From Larkinella rosea (GTDB lineage Bacteria > Bacteroidota > Bacteroidia > Cytophagales > Spirosomataceae): DNA of 64,000 nucleotides. The stretch spans positions 682,001 through 746,000 of the forward strand of contig NZ_RQJO01000008.1 in the NCBI RefSeq assembly GCF_003858635.1, written 5' to 3'. Below the pieces are notes generated by a model. It did not search any database and was not told the origin of the DNA. It was given only the letters and a program-made list of their open reading frames with translations. Numbering within the stretch: position 1 is the stretch's first letter; each line of letters opens with the position of its first letter. The translations under genes were made by a program, and so were the position numbers. This document shows, piece by piece, positions 55,755 to 64,000 of the stretch.

Positions 55755-56345
55755 GTGACAAAATTCCTTTTCGTCTTGTCAGCGGTTTTGCTGGCCGCTT
55801 GCGGTAGCCGCGATGCTGACAACTATGTTCCGAAACCCAAAGGCTACAACCGCATCGACCTCCCGGCACACCAGTATCAGGCCTTGAAAGAAGCACACCC
55901 GTACACCTTCGAGTATTCCCGACAGGCCCGCATTCTGCCCGATACGTTTCGCGGGGCGCAACCGCACTGGATTTTTATCAATTACCCGGCTTTCAGCGCC
56001 AGCGTACAGTTGACGTATCACCCCGTTCAGCACAACGAGAAACGGCTGGCCGGGATGATTGCCGACTCCTACAAGCTCGCAGCCATGCACAACGAAAAGG
56101 CGTATGCGTTTAAGGAAGAAGTCGTTCAGCTTCCGAGCGGTTTGAAGGCTGATATGCTCTCGATCACGGGCGAAGTACCGAGCCAGTTGCAGTTTTTTAC
56201 GACCGACACCACGACCCATTTTCTGCGCGGAGCGGTTTATTTTAACGTCGCCACCCGCAACGATTCACTGGCTCCCGTCATTGACTACCTGCGCAAAGAC
56301 GTCCTGCATTTGCTCAAAACACTGCGCTGGAAACAGGGGAGCTGA
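55755..56345 (+). CDS. gldD: Gliding-motility lipoprotein GldD
   Basis: Lipoprotein required for gliding and type IX secretion-linked motility in Bacteroidota, 196 residues. I start at the GTG at 55755 (signal KFLFVLSAVLLAACG, lipobox), because the longer frame crosses the terminator at 55695-55722. The GldD signature YVPKPKGYNRIDLP follows the lipobox; YSRQARILPDTFRGAQPHWIFINYPAF is also typical. Normal length. It is alone here; gldA is 16 kb away. Confidence 0.9.
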   Translation: MTKFLFVLSAVLLAACGSRDADNYVPKPKGYNRIDLPAHQYQALKEAHPYTFEYSRQARILPDTFRGAQPHWIFINYPAFSASVQLTYHPVQHNEKRLAGMIADSYKLAAMHNEKAYAFKEEVVQLPSGLKADMLSITGEVPSQLQFFTTDTTTHFLRGAVYFNVATRNDSLAPVIDYLRKDVLHLLKTLRWKQGS

Positions 56346-56380
56346 TGACGGAAAAACCGCTATCCCGGTAAAGAGAATTA

Positions 56381-56411
56381 TTGCAAAATTTTCATGTATT
56401 TCGTATCTTTA
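56381..56411 (+). promoter_or_regulatory. Putative promoter of the IrrE-like gene
   Basis: TTG (56381-56383), 20 bases, TATCTTTA (56404-56411), one mismatch from TAnnTTTG. Confidence 0.4.
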
Positions 56412-56481
56412 TAACCCTTTTCGGGAATTAACTCCCTGACATTCACGAATCCCGGCGACGCAAACGCCAGAAGAAAATACG

Positions 56482-57156
56482 ATGAGACGCACAAAATTTA
56501 ATCCGAATCAATTTCAGATCGACTTTCTGGCTGCGTTTCGGCGTATGCTCGTTAGCTTGGGGGATTCACAGAATTCCCCCGTCAATGAGACGATTTTTGT
56601 CAAGTTGAGCGACCAGTGGGAAAATAACCGCCAGCTTCCGGCCGACCTGCTGTTCCACAAAAGCCCGGTTGAAGCCGTCGTATACCGGTTGTCGAAGTCC
56701 GACGATCGCTTGCAGTTTCCCGAAGAACTCATTGCGGGTGATTTGCGCGGTGTTCCGGGTTTGACCGGTTTTGCGGCTAAATTCCGTGAGCAGGGCTGGG
56801 TCATTCTGCCCAATGAGCTGACCGGTGCCTATAAGCAATTGTATCTGCATATACTGACGGCGACGGTTGGTCTGGAGCATTTATTCACCAACCGCAACGA
56901 GTTGTTGGCCGAAGCTGAGCGCGTGGCACTGGCGGCTTTGTTGCCCGAAACCGAAATCCGGAGTTTCTTCGGCGTGCGGCTTTCCCGTTTCCCAGATAGT
57001 TTCCGCACGGATGTTTCCAATTATTTCAACCTGCCGTTCGAATACGTTCTGAAACGGGCGCATCAACTGGAAATTATTTCCGATACGGTATTGGAAGGAG
57101 CCAAGAATGACTCTTTGCGCCCCGCGCGTCGGACCCAGGTAAAAAAAGTTGCCTGA
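56482..57156 (+). CDS. Hypothetical protein, possibly a degenerate ImmA/IrrE-like fold
   Basis: 224 residues, no signal. The C-terminal third reads ERVALAALLPETEIRSFFG and later VSNYFNLPFEYVLKRAHQLEI, which resembles the ANRFAAxLLMPxxxVR and LAxxFxVSxxAMxxRLxxLGLI segments of ImmA/IrrE metallopeptidases. The place where HExxH would be expected reads YLHILTATVGLEH, so the zinc site is missing. I therefore suggest a non-catalytic relative; the match is by eye and may be coincidental. Monocistronic, between a promoter and a strong terminator. Confidence 0.55.
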   Translation: MRRTKFNPNQFQIDFLAAFRRMLVSLGDSQNSPVNETIFVKLSDQWENNRQLPADLLFHKSPVEAVVYRLSKSDDRLQFPEELIAGDLRGVPGLTGFAAKFREQGWVILPNELTGAYKQLYLHILTATVGLEHLFTNRNELLAEAERVALAALLPETEIRSFFGVRLSRFPDSFRTDVSNYFNLPFEYVLKRAHQLEIISDTVLEGAKNDSLRPARRTQVKKVA

Positions 57157-57220
57157 TTTTGACCGGAGTCCCAGAATAGTATAATTATTTAAAGAATATA
57201 CGGTTTTTGCCAAAACTTTC

Positions 57221-57261
57221 AGTGCCATTAGTTGCAAATCGCGACGTGGCACTCTTTTTTT
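57221..57261 (+). terminator. Intrinsic terminator of the IrrE-like gene
   Basis: AGTGCCA (57221-57227) pairs with TGGCACT (57247-57253), with GTTGC/GCGAC inside, followed by seven Ts. Confidence 0.85.
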
Positions 57262-57529
57262 GCACAAAAAACTACTAAGTCAATAGATTATGAGTAATAA
57301 TACTCCGTATAGTCTATCTAAAAAGGTAGTTAGTATCTGTCAATTAATCAGAACTCATGAAAAAACCGGTACCTTCTTCTCCTGTTTGGCTGCGATGTTG
57401 CTGATGCAGCTTACTTAGGTTTCTAATCCATCGTTGTCTTCTTCATTCTCTTCTGATTGAAACCAAAAAATTGAAAAAAATCCTATTAAATCTATAGGAA
57501 TAATAAATTAACACAACCAGTCATCCGCA
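57262..57529 (+). other. Leader of the stand-alone TonB receptor
   Basis: 268 bases with no gene. It contains a 15-codon frame MKKPVPSSPVWLRCC at 57358 and a small hairpin TCCTAT-TAAATCT-ATAGGA (57481-57499) 31 bases before the start codon. No exact TAnnTTTG box is seen, so its promoter is unclear. Confidence 0.4.
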
Positions 57530-60094
57530 ATGCAACGAATTTTAAAGCTCACTTTGCTCATTGGAGTCCTGTTGACTCCCTTATTTCTATCCGCCCAAAA
57601 TGCCCCCATTGTCAATGCAACGATTTCCGGGAAAGTGCTCGATGCCCGCAACAATGAACCCCTGATCGGTGCAACGGTTTCGATCAAAGGAACAACCAAT
57701 GGCGCTGCGACCGACGCAAACGGGGATTTTAATCTGGTTACCGGCCAGAAATTACCTTTTACTCTGGTGGTATCCTTCGTCGGCTACGTCAAAAAAGAAG
57801 TGGTGATCAACGAAAGCAAAGTGGAGATTAAGCTGGATGTGAATACAACCCAGTTGGAAGACGTCGTGATTTCCTCGCGTCGTCGTCAGGAATCTGCTCA
57901 GGAAGTACCCATTCCTATTTCGGTAATTGGCGGGCAGCGGGCCGAAGACGCCGGTGCATTTACCGTAAACCGTCTCAAGGAACTGGTGCCTTCGGTCCAG
58001 TTATATGCTTCCAATGCCCGGAATACAACACTGAACATTCGCGGACTGGGGTCAACGTTCGGATTAACCAACGACGGTGTTGACCCGGGTGTAGGTTTCT
58101 ACGTAGACGGCGTTTACTACGCACGTCCGGCGGCTACGGCCCTCGATTTTATCGACATCGAGCGCGTGGAGGTTTTACGCGGGCCACAGGGAACACTTTT
58201 CGGCAAAAACACCACGGCGGGGGCGTTCAACATCACAACGCGGGCGGCTAGTTTTACGCCCGGTGCCAACTTTGAAGTGAGCTATGGAAACCTGGGTTAT
58301 GTGCAGGCGAAGGCGTCGCTCACCGGCGGGCTGAGCAAAAAACTAGCTGCCCGGCTTTCGTTTACCGGAACCCAACGGAACGGTACTTTTTTTAATGTTC
58401 ATACGCAATTACCGATCAACAATATCAACAACATTGGCGTAAGAGGTCAGATTTTATATACGCCGAGCGAAAATGTAAACATCACCGTGATCGGGGATAT
58501 TTCGGATCAAAAACCGACGGGCTACGGCTGGCCGGTGGCGGGCGTGGTCACGACCCAGCGGGCGGCCTACCGCCAGTTCAATGCCATCATCGCGGACTTA
58601 GGCTATAAACTTCCCTACCAGAGCGCCTTTGAACGTAAATTGGATCTGGACACGCCTTCCAAAGCCGATAACCAGTTGGGCGGTGTTTCGGTCAATGCCG
58701 ATATTAAAATCGGCAACGGAACGCTGACGAGCACATCTGCCTGGCGTTACTGGGTGTGGACACCCTTGAATGACCGCGATTACATCGGTTTGCCCGTCTT
58801 TACGATCTCTTCCGGAAACTCCAAGCATAACCAGTATTCGCAGGAAATTCGGTATTCCGGTAAAGTTTCTTCCAAGCTGAGCGGGGTAGTTGGCTTATTT
58901 GGACTCTGGCAGGACCTGACCTCAGACCCGGTGCAGACGGAAGAGGCCGGTTCTGCCCAATGGCGGTTTGCCCAAAGCTCCACCAGTGCTTTGTGGAAAA
59001 CGCCCGGTTTATTCGATAACTTCGGTATCCGGACCACCAACGAAATAAAAAGCACCAGTTTGGCCATTTTTGCACAGGCAGACTGGACCATCACCGACAA
59101 ACTGCATCTTTTACCCGGTGTGCGCTACAATTACGACAAAAAGGTGGTTGATTACAGCCGGGTGACCTATGGCGGTTTGCAAACCACGGATGCGGCCCTG
59201 ATCGCCCTCAAAAACGGGGTGTATACCAATCAGGCGTTTAACACGAATTATGCGAAAGGAAATTTCTCCGGCCAATTGTCATTGCAATACAAAGCCACTG
59301 CTAACTTTAATGCGTACGCAACGTATTCCGTGGGTTATAAGCCAATCGGTGTAAACGTGGGCGGTTTGCCAACCGCGAATGGACAAATTCTGCTTGATCT
59401 GGCCAATGTGAAACCCGAATATGTGGATCACAAAGAGTTCGGTATCAAAACCAAACCGTCGGGCAATTCGGTGTTGAACCTGACGTTCTATCGTTCGGAC
59501 ATCAAAGATTATCAAACGCAGGTACAAACGCCGGAACCGGGTGTAAACCGGGGGTATTTGGCCAATGCCGAAAAAGTAAGGGTACAGGGCGCCGAAATTG
59601 ACGGGAACATCCGCTTTACCAACCTGGTCCTGAATGCCGCCGTGGCCTATACGGATGGTAAATACGTGAGTTTTGTCAATGCGCCGGTGCCTCTGGAAGA
59701 AGTCGGTGGTGCGCAGGCTTTCAAGGACGTTTCGGGCGGAAGACTACCGGGCATTTCTAAATGGTCGGGCTCGGTGGGGGGTGAAGTGACCGCTAAGGGG
59801 ACACTGGTTAGTCTCAAAGGGAATTATTTTCTGGGCATCGATGAATTTTTCCGGTCGGAGTTCTCTTCCAGTCCATCACCTTCAAAATACCTGAATATTG
59901 ATGGCTACGGATTGACCAACGCACGGCTGGGTTTCAGAGCTTCCAACGGGCTGACGTTCTTCGTATGGTCAAGAAACCTCTTCAATAAAAACTATTACGA
60001 GCAACTGCTGGCGGCTCCCGGCAGCTACGGACAATATGCCGGGATCGTGGGCGATCAACGCACCTACGGTATAACGCTGCGGTACTCATACTAA
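57530..60094 (+). CDS. Stand-alone TonB-dependent receptor
   Basis: Outer-membrane TonB-dependent receptor, 854 residues. Signal ends LSAQ, then a CarboxypepD_reg-like domain (ISGKVLDARNNEPLIGATVSI) about 32-115, a plug with TTLNIRGLGSTFGLTNDGVDPGVGFYVDGVYYARP and VEVLRGPQGTLFGKNTTAGAFN, and a barrel ending ITLRYSY. The plug resembles siderophore/FyuA-like and vitamin receptors more than SusC, and no SusD or DUF4249 gene follows. Ligand unknown. Confidence 0.93.
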   Translation: MQRILKLTLLIGVLLTPLFLSAQNAPIVNATISGKVLDARNNEPLIGATVSIKGTTNGAATDANGDFNLVTGQKLPFTLVVSFVGYVKKEVVINESKVEIKLDVNTTQLEDVVISSRRRQESAQEVPIPISVIGGQRAEDAGAFTVNRLKELVPSVQLYASNARNTTLNIRGLGSTFGLTNDGVDPGVGFYVDGVYYARPAATALDFIDIERVEVLRGPQGTLFGKNTTAGAFNITTRAASFTPGANFEVSYGNLGYVQAKASLTGGLSKKLAARLSFTGTQRNGTFFNVHTQLPINNINNIGVRGQILYTPSENVNITVIGDISDQKPTGYGWPVAGVVTTQRAAYRQFNAIIADLGYKLPYQSAFERKLDLDTPSKADNQLGGVSVNADIKIGNGTLTSTSAWRYWVWTPLNDRDYIGLPVFTISSGNSKHNQYSQEIRYSGKVSSKLSGVVGLFGLWQDLTSDPVQTEEAGSAQWRFAQSSTSALWKTPGLFDNFGIRTTNEIKSTSLAIFAQADWTITDKLHLLPGVRYNYDKKVVDYSRVTYGGLQTTDAALIALKNGVYTNQAFNTNYAKGNFSGQLSLQYKATANFNAYATYSVGYKPIGVNVGGLPTANGQILLDLANVKPEYVDHKEFGIKTKPSGNSVLNLTFYRSDIKDYQTQVQTPEPGVNRGYLANAEKVRVQGAEIDGNIRFTNLVLNAAVAYTDGKYVSFVNAPVPLEEVGGAQAFKDVSGGRLPGISKWSGSVGGEVTAKGTLVSLKGNYFLGIDEFFRSEFSSSPSPSKYLNIDGYGLTNARLGFRASNGLTFFVWSRNLFNKNYYEQLLAAPGSYGQYAGIVGDQRTYGITLRYSY

Positions 60095-60120
60095 TAGCGG
60101 TACAGTGCAACAGCAGAGAG

Positions 60121-60155
60121 GCTGGCTTGAAACGAACGGTTTTAGGCCAGCTTTT
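60121..60155 (+). terminator. Terminator of the stand-alone receptor
   Basis: GCTGGC (60121-60126) pairs with GCCAGC (60146-60151) and is followed by TTTT. Confidence 0.7.
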
Positions 60156-60307
60156 CGGTTTAAAAATACCCCAATACCCGAAAATCGTACGGTTTTCCAG
60201 AAACGACTCGACCTGTCCGGACGACTGCCCCGGTTTGGCGAACCGTTTTCGTCGAACGACCAGCCTGCTGGATTTTACGGTTTCTCGTAGCCTTCCAACT
60301 AAATAGC

Positions 60308-60315
60308 TATTTTTG
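60308..60315 (+). promoter_or_regulatory. -7 box before the hybrid kinase
   Basis: TATTTTTG is an exact TAnnTTTG, 64 bases before the ATG. The -33 element is not convincing. Confidence 0.4.
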
Positions 60316-60379
60316 CATTGGCCTAGGCTGATGCGTAAAAAGACGTTAGTATCAGGGTTAAAAGGCAACCAAATCGGCG

Positions 60380-63300
60380 ATGAATCAAGCTGAATCAACA
60401 GAGTTATTTTTGGCCGGAGGGGGCGAAATGGGACAACTGATCCGCACCATGGATTGGGCCCAAACCCCCCTGGGCCCCGTTCATACCTGGCCCCAGAGTC
60501 TACGTACTTCGGTGGGTTTGTGCCTTTCTTCAACCTTTCCGATTCTGATTGCCTGGGGACCGGAAACCATTCAAATTTACAACGACAGCTATCGACCCAT
60601 TTGCGGGGCCAAGCACCCCGAATCGATGGGTCAGAATTTCCGAATCTGCTGGGAAACCGCTCTACCGGTTGTTGGCGACGCGTTCACCCGGGGGCAACAG
60701 GGCGAAGGAACCTACATCCAAGACCAGCGGATGTTTCTGGATCGGTATGGCTATCTGGAAGAAGCCTTCATGACGTTTTCATTCGCGCCGATCCGCGATG
60801 AAACCGGCGAGGTGGGTGGCATTTTTCACCCCATTACCGAAACGACGGATAAGATGCTCAGCGCCCGGCGAACCCAGGTGTTGCGGGATGTGGCGGCCCA
60901 AACCGCTCAGGCAAAAACCAATCAGGACATTTATGATCGGTTGCAGGCCATTCAGCCGGGAATTGCCCTCGATCTGCCGTTTTTGCTCTTTTATGAAATT
61001 TCTCCCGATGGTCAACAGGCAAAATTAGTCAGCAGCAGCGGTTTGTGGGCCGACCGTACTTTACCGGCCAACCTTCTGGAACTCCGGATTGATTCGACCG
61101 ATTGGCTATCGGATATCACCCAGCCCCGCGTTGTTGAAAACCTGACCGGGCAGATTGGGCCATTGCCGAGTGGGCCGTATCCCGAGCTTCCCCATACCGC
61201 GTTGCTGTTGCCGATTGTCATACCGGCTCAGTCGCAGCCAGCGGGTTTTCTGCTGGCGGGCGTCAGTTCCCGGCGGGCTCTGGATGCCGAGTACCGGACC
61301 TTCTATGATCTGATGGCAAATACCATCAGTACCGCGTTTTCAAACGTGTACGCCTATCAACAGGAGCAGCAGCGGGCCGAAGCGCTGGCGGCCATCGACC
61401 GGACCAAAACGGCCTTTTTCAGCAATGTCAGCCACGAATTCCGAACGCCCCTGACGCTGATGTTAGGCCCACTGGAGGAACTCCTGCAATCGACGGAATT
61501 TCAGACGTCACCGTATCAGTCATCGGTGGGAGCGGCCTACCGAAATGCACAGCGGTTACTTAAATTGGTTAATAACCTGCTGGATTTCAGCAGAATCGAA
61601 GCCGGACGTATCAATGCCTACTTTCGACCGGTTGATTTAGGTGCCTTAACAACCGATCTGGCCAGCAGCTTTCGGTCCCTTGTCGAACGGGCTGGACTGG
61701 AACTGGTGGTTGAGTGCGACAACGTGCAGACTGCCGTCTACGTCGACGCGGATAAGTGGGAAAAAATTGTCCTTAACCTCCTGTCAAACGCCTTTAAATT
61801 TACCTTACAGGGCCGTATCCGCATTGAGCTGAGCGTGGAGGGAGAAGAGGTCGTTCTGCGGGTTTCGGATACGGGAATAGGCATTCCGGCCCGGGAACTC
61901 CCCCGGATGTTCGAGCGGTTTCACCGCGTCGAAAATGCGGGTGGGCGGACGTTCGAAGGCAGCGGAATCGGGCTTTCGCTGGTGCAGGAATTGGTACAAT
62001 TGCACAGTGGGACCATCGCCGTCAGCAGTGAAGAAGGGAAAGGCAGTGTGTTTACTGTAACCATTCCGCTCGGAAAAAAACATTTACCGGCTTCACAGGT
62101 AAGCGACGAGGAAGGAACGAATCAGCGAAGCCATCTGGCCGACTCCTTTCTTGAGGAAGCCAACAGCCTTTTGGCCGAAACAAAACCGGTCTCTTTGCTG
62201 GAAAGTACGGATAAACAGGTTGTTTCCGGTTCCGAAGGTTCGATTCTGGTGGTTGACGACAACGCCGACATGCGGGCTTACCTGACCCGTATATTATCCC
62301 CCTATTTTGACGTACAGACGGCAATCCACGGCCTAGATGCCCTCGATCAACTGCGTGCGCTGACGCCCCAGCTGATTCTGAGCGATGTCATGATGCCCGT
62401 CATGGATGGCAAGCAACTGCTGCGGCAACTTCGCCAGGACGTTACCACGGCGTCGATTCCCCTCATTTTTCTGTCGGCCCGGGCCGGGCAGGAAGCCCGG
62501 ATCGATGGGCTGGAAGCGGGCGCGGACGATTACCTGGTGAAGCCTTTTTCGGCGCTGGAACTGCTGACCAAAGTGCGGACGCAAATCAGTCTGGAAGCCT
62601 CCCGTCGTCAGGCAACCCAAGCCCTGGCCGACAGTGAAGCGCGCTACCGCCAGTTGTCGAAGGAACTCGACGAGCAGGTTCAGCAACGAACCGCCGAGTT
62701 GCAGGCGCTGGTCATCGATCTGCAACGCTCCAACGACAACCTCCAGCAGTTCGCTTACATTGCGTCCCACGATTTGCAGGAACCGCTCCGTAAAATTCAG
62801 TCGTTTAGCGGTATTTTACAGCAACAGTTTGGGCCCGAACTGGGCGAAACCGGTCAGGATATGCTGCTTCGGATGGCCTCTGCTGGTGAACGAATGTCGA
62901 CGCTCATTCGCGATTTGCTTACGTATTCCCGCATTTCGACCCGCCAGCAAGTATTTGGCCCGGTTTCTTTAGAAAGCATTGTCAGCAAAGTGCTCAGCAC
63001 GCTGGATTGGACCATTAGCCAACGAAATGCCCAGATTGAAGTTGGTCATTTGCCTGTTGTGAAAGGCGATGAAACGCAGCTGGGGCAATTGGTTCAGAAC
63101 CTGCTTTCCAACGCCCTGAAGTTTACGCCGGAAAACCAGACGCCCCGGATTTCCATCCAATCCACCGAGCGTAACGCTGCTGATCTGCCGCCGGGAATTC
63201 GCCCGACCAGCACTGCAACGCGGTTTTTTGAAATCAGCGTCAGTGATCAGGGAATCGGTTTTAACATCAAGTACCTGGACCGGATTTTTCAGGTATTTCA

Positions 63301-63445
63301 ACGGCTGCACGGCAAAAGCGAGTACCCCGGAACGGGTGTGGGGCTGGCGATCTGTCAGCGGGTGGTCGGAAATCACGGAGGAGCCATCACCGCCACCAGC
63401 GAGCTGGGAAAGGGAGCTACTTTTTTCGTGTACCTGCCACAATAA
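60380..63445 (+). CDS. Hybrid sensor kinase with two kinase cores and a central receiver
   Basis: Cytoplasmic signalling protein of 1021 residues without membrane segments. Order: PAS-like sensor about 20-155 (PLGPVHTWPQSLRTSV start), GAF-like 165-330, HisKA with SNVSHEFRTPLTLMLGPLEE (His about 352), HATPase_c with LNLLSNAFKFT and GSGIGLSLVQELV, receiver with LILSDVMMPVMDG (Asp about 668) and DDYLVKPFSALE, a coiled-coil EARYRQLSKELDEQVQQRTAE, a second HisKA of the phytochrome type with ASHDLQEPLRKI (His about 797), and a second HATPase_c with GTGVGLAICQRVV. No output domain or adjacent regulator. Confidence 0.93.
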   Translation: MNQAESTELFLAGGGEMGQLIRTMDWAQTPLGPVHTWPQSLRTSVGLCLSSTFPILIAWGPETIQIYNDSYRPICGAKHPESMGQNFRICWETALPVVGDAFTRGQQGEGTYIQDQRMFLDRYGYLEEAFMTFSFAPIRDETGEVGGIFHPITETTDKMLSARRTQVLRDVAAQTAQAKTNQDIYDRLQAIQPGIALDLPFLLFYEISPDGQQAKLVSSSGLWADRTLPANLLELRIDSTDWLSDITQPRVVENLTGQIGPLPSGPYPELPHTALLLPIVIPAQSQPAGFLLAGVSSRRALDAEYRTFYDLMANTISTAFSNVYAYQQEQQRAEALAAIDRTKTAFFSNVSHEFRTPLTLMLGPLEELLQSTEFQTSPYQSSVGAAYRNAQRLLKLVNNLLDFSRIEAGRINAYFRPVDLGALTTDLASSFRSLVERAGLELVVECDNVQTAVYVDADKWEKIVLNLLSNAFKFTLQGRIRIELSVEGEEVVLRVSDTGIGIPARELPRMFERFHRVENAGGRTFEGSGIGLSLVQELVQLHSGTIAVSSEEGKGSVFTVTIPLGKKHLPASQVSDEEGTNQRSHLADSFLEEANSLLAETKPVSLLESTDKQVVSGSEGSILVVDDNADMRAYLTRILSPYFDVQTAIHGLDALDQLRALTPQLILSDVMMPVMDGKQLLRQLRQDVTTASIPLIFLSARAGQEARIDGLEAGADDYLVKPFSALELLTKVRTQISLEASRRQATQALADSEARYRQLSKELDEQVQQRTAELQALVIDLQRSNDNLQQFAYIASHDLQEPLRKIQSFSGILQQQFGPELGETGQDMLLRMASAGERMSTLIRDLLTYSRISTRQQVFGPVSLESIVSKVLSTLDWTISQRNAQIEVGHLPVVKGDETQLGQLVQNLLSNALKFTPENQTPRISIQSTERNAADLPPGIRPTSTATRFFEISVSDQGIGFNIKYLDRIFQVFQRLHGKSEYPGTGVGLAICQRVVGNHGGAITATSELGKGATFFVYLPQ

Positions 63446-63460
63446 AGCGGTTTTTACTTC

Positions 63461-63509
63461 GGAACGAAGCAAGCGGCAAAGTGGAATTTGCGAACGCTTA
63501 CTTCGTTCC
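63461..63509. terminator. Bidirectional hairpin between convergent genes
   Basis: GGAACGAAG-C-AAGCG (63461-63475) pairs with CGCTT-A-CTTCGTTCC (63495-63509), 14 bp with one mismatch. T-runs are short; it separates two convergent genes. Confidence 0.65.
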
Positions 63510-63519
63510 TCAAAACGTT

Positions 63520-64000
63520 CTACTGACTCCACTCCGTCGGCGTACGATCCCAACGGTGGCCTTTTAGCTCGCTGACTAATTCGGTGGATAAACCGTTGCC
63601 GTCGCTGGCGGCCATGTTGGCTTCCACGTTGCGGAGTTTGCGCATGCCGGGGATGGTCGTGGCTACGTCCGGATTTTCCAGAATAAACCGCAGTGCCATT
63701 TCGGGTAGCGTCATTCCGGCCGGGATCAGCGGTTTTAGCGCGTCGGCATGGTCGATGCTGGAGTTCAGGTTTTCCGGTACGAAATACGTCGAACGCCAGT
63801 CATCCGCCGGGAAGGTCGATTCTTTCGTCAGCGTTCCGGTCAGTGTTCCCTCATCGAACGGAACGCGGGCAATGACGCCAATGTTTAGCTCACGGCAAAG
63901 CGGGAACAGATTGTCTTCCGGTGCCTGATCGAAAATATTGTAAATCACCTGCACGGCATCGATCAGATTGGTACGCAGGGTATTCAGGCAGTTGTCGGGT
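63520..64000 (-). CDS. Aldo/keto reductase, C-terminal part (runs off the window)
   Basis: The last 159 residues of an NADP-dependent aldo/keto reductase. [21 protein letters not shown] and [17 protein letters not shown] correspond to the strand 6-7 region, and the C-terminal [18 protein letters not shown] is the NADP-binding segment (IPG, K/R, N). The catalytic Tyr and Lys and the N-terminus lie beyond the window edge. Convergent with the hybrid kinase gene. Substrate unknown. Confidence 0.88.
   Translation of the reverse strand, partial: PDNCLNTLRTNLIDAVQVIYNIFDQAPEDNLFPLCRELNIGVIARVPFDEGTLTGTLTKESTFPADDWRSTYFVPENLNSSIDHADALKPLIPAGMTLPEMALRFILENPDVATTIPGMRKLRNVEANMAASDGNGLSTELVSELKGHRWDRTPTEWSQ

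Overview
The window looks like chromosomal DNA of a gliding, Gram-negative member of the Bacteroidota, most likely order Cytophagales (Spirosoma/Larkinella-like). This rests on SusC/SusD and TonB-receptor/DUF4249 outer-membrane pairs, the gliding proteins GldA and GldD, an S46 dipeptidyl-peptidase, DUF4270 and DUF4136 lipoproteins, and promoters that fit the Bacteroidota TTTG/TAnnTTTG pattern. The family assignment is inference. I see no phage, plasmid, CRISPR array or intact insertion sequence.

Layout. 1-3.5 kb: the 5' part of a PBP1C gene, a beta-CASP nuclease, tRNA-Leu(CAG) with promoter and terminator, a decayed histidine-kinase fragment and an overlooked 53-residue membrane protein. 3.5-10.4 kb: two TonB-receptor/DUF4249 operons on the minus strand. 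10.7-18.7 kb: one minus-strand operon holding a two-component system and a complete RND efflux pump. 18.9-23.3 kb: a DUF1080 lipoprotein and a third TonB-receptor/DUF4249 operon. 23.4-31.1 kb: type II NADH dehydrogenase, an S46 peptidase co-transcribed with a cytochrome b and a molybdopterin oxidoreductase, then an S9 peptidase. 31.2-38.1 kb: a SusC/SusD operon with a long leader, a small lipoprotein and a Tat-exported PLP aminotransferase. 38.2-50 kb: housekeeping and envelope genes (aroB, gldA, an amino-acid permease, heptose adenylyltransferase, panC/panD, a starch-synthase-like half protein, DUF4270). 50.1-57.2 kb: glmS, ridA, gltX, an AIM24-family gene, gldD and an IrrE-like gene. 57.5-64 kb: a stand-alone TonB receptor, a 1021-residue hybrid kinase with two kinase cores, and the end of an aldo/keto reductase.

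Many genes concern outer-membrane import: five TonB-dependent receptors, four of them paired with lipoprotein partners, plus periplasmic peptidases that could supply the imported oligomers. No defence island or obviously new multi-gene system is visible. The most unusual signals are (i) very frequent AAAACCG/CGGTTTT heptamers across genes of both strands; (ii) a set of sequence-unrelated palindromes at gene ends, some of which supply the stop codon; (iii) a 191-bp identical tract shared by two diverged receptor paralogues, with a matching upstream element; (iv) an RND pump lacking two canonical proton-relay residues; and (v) an exported aminotransferase inside a SusCD operon.
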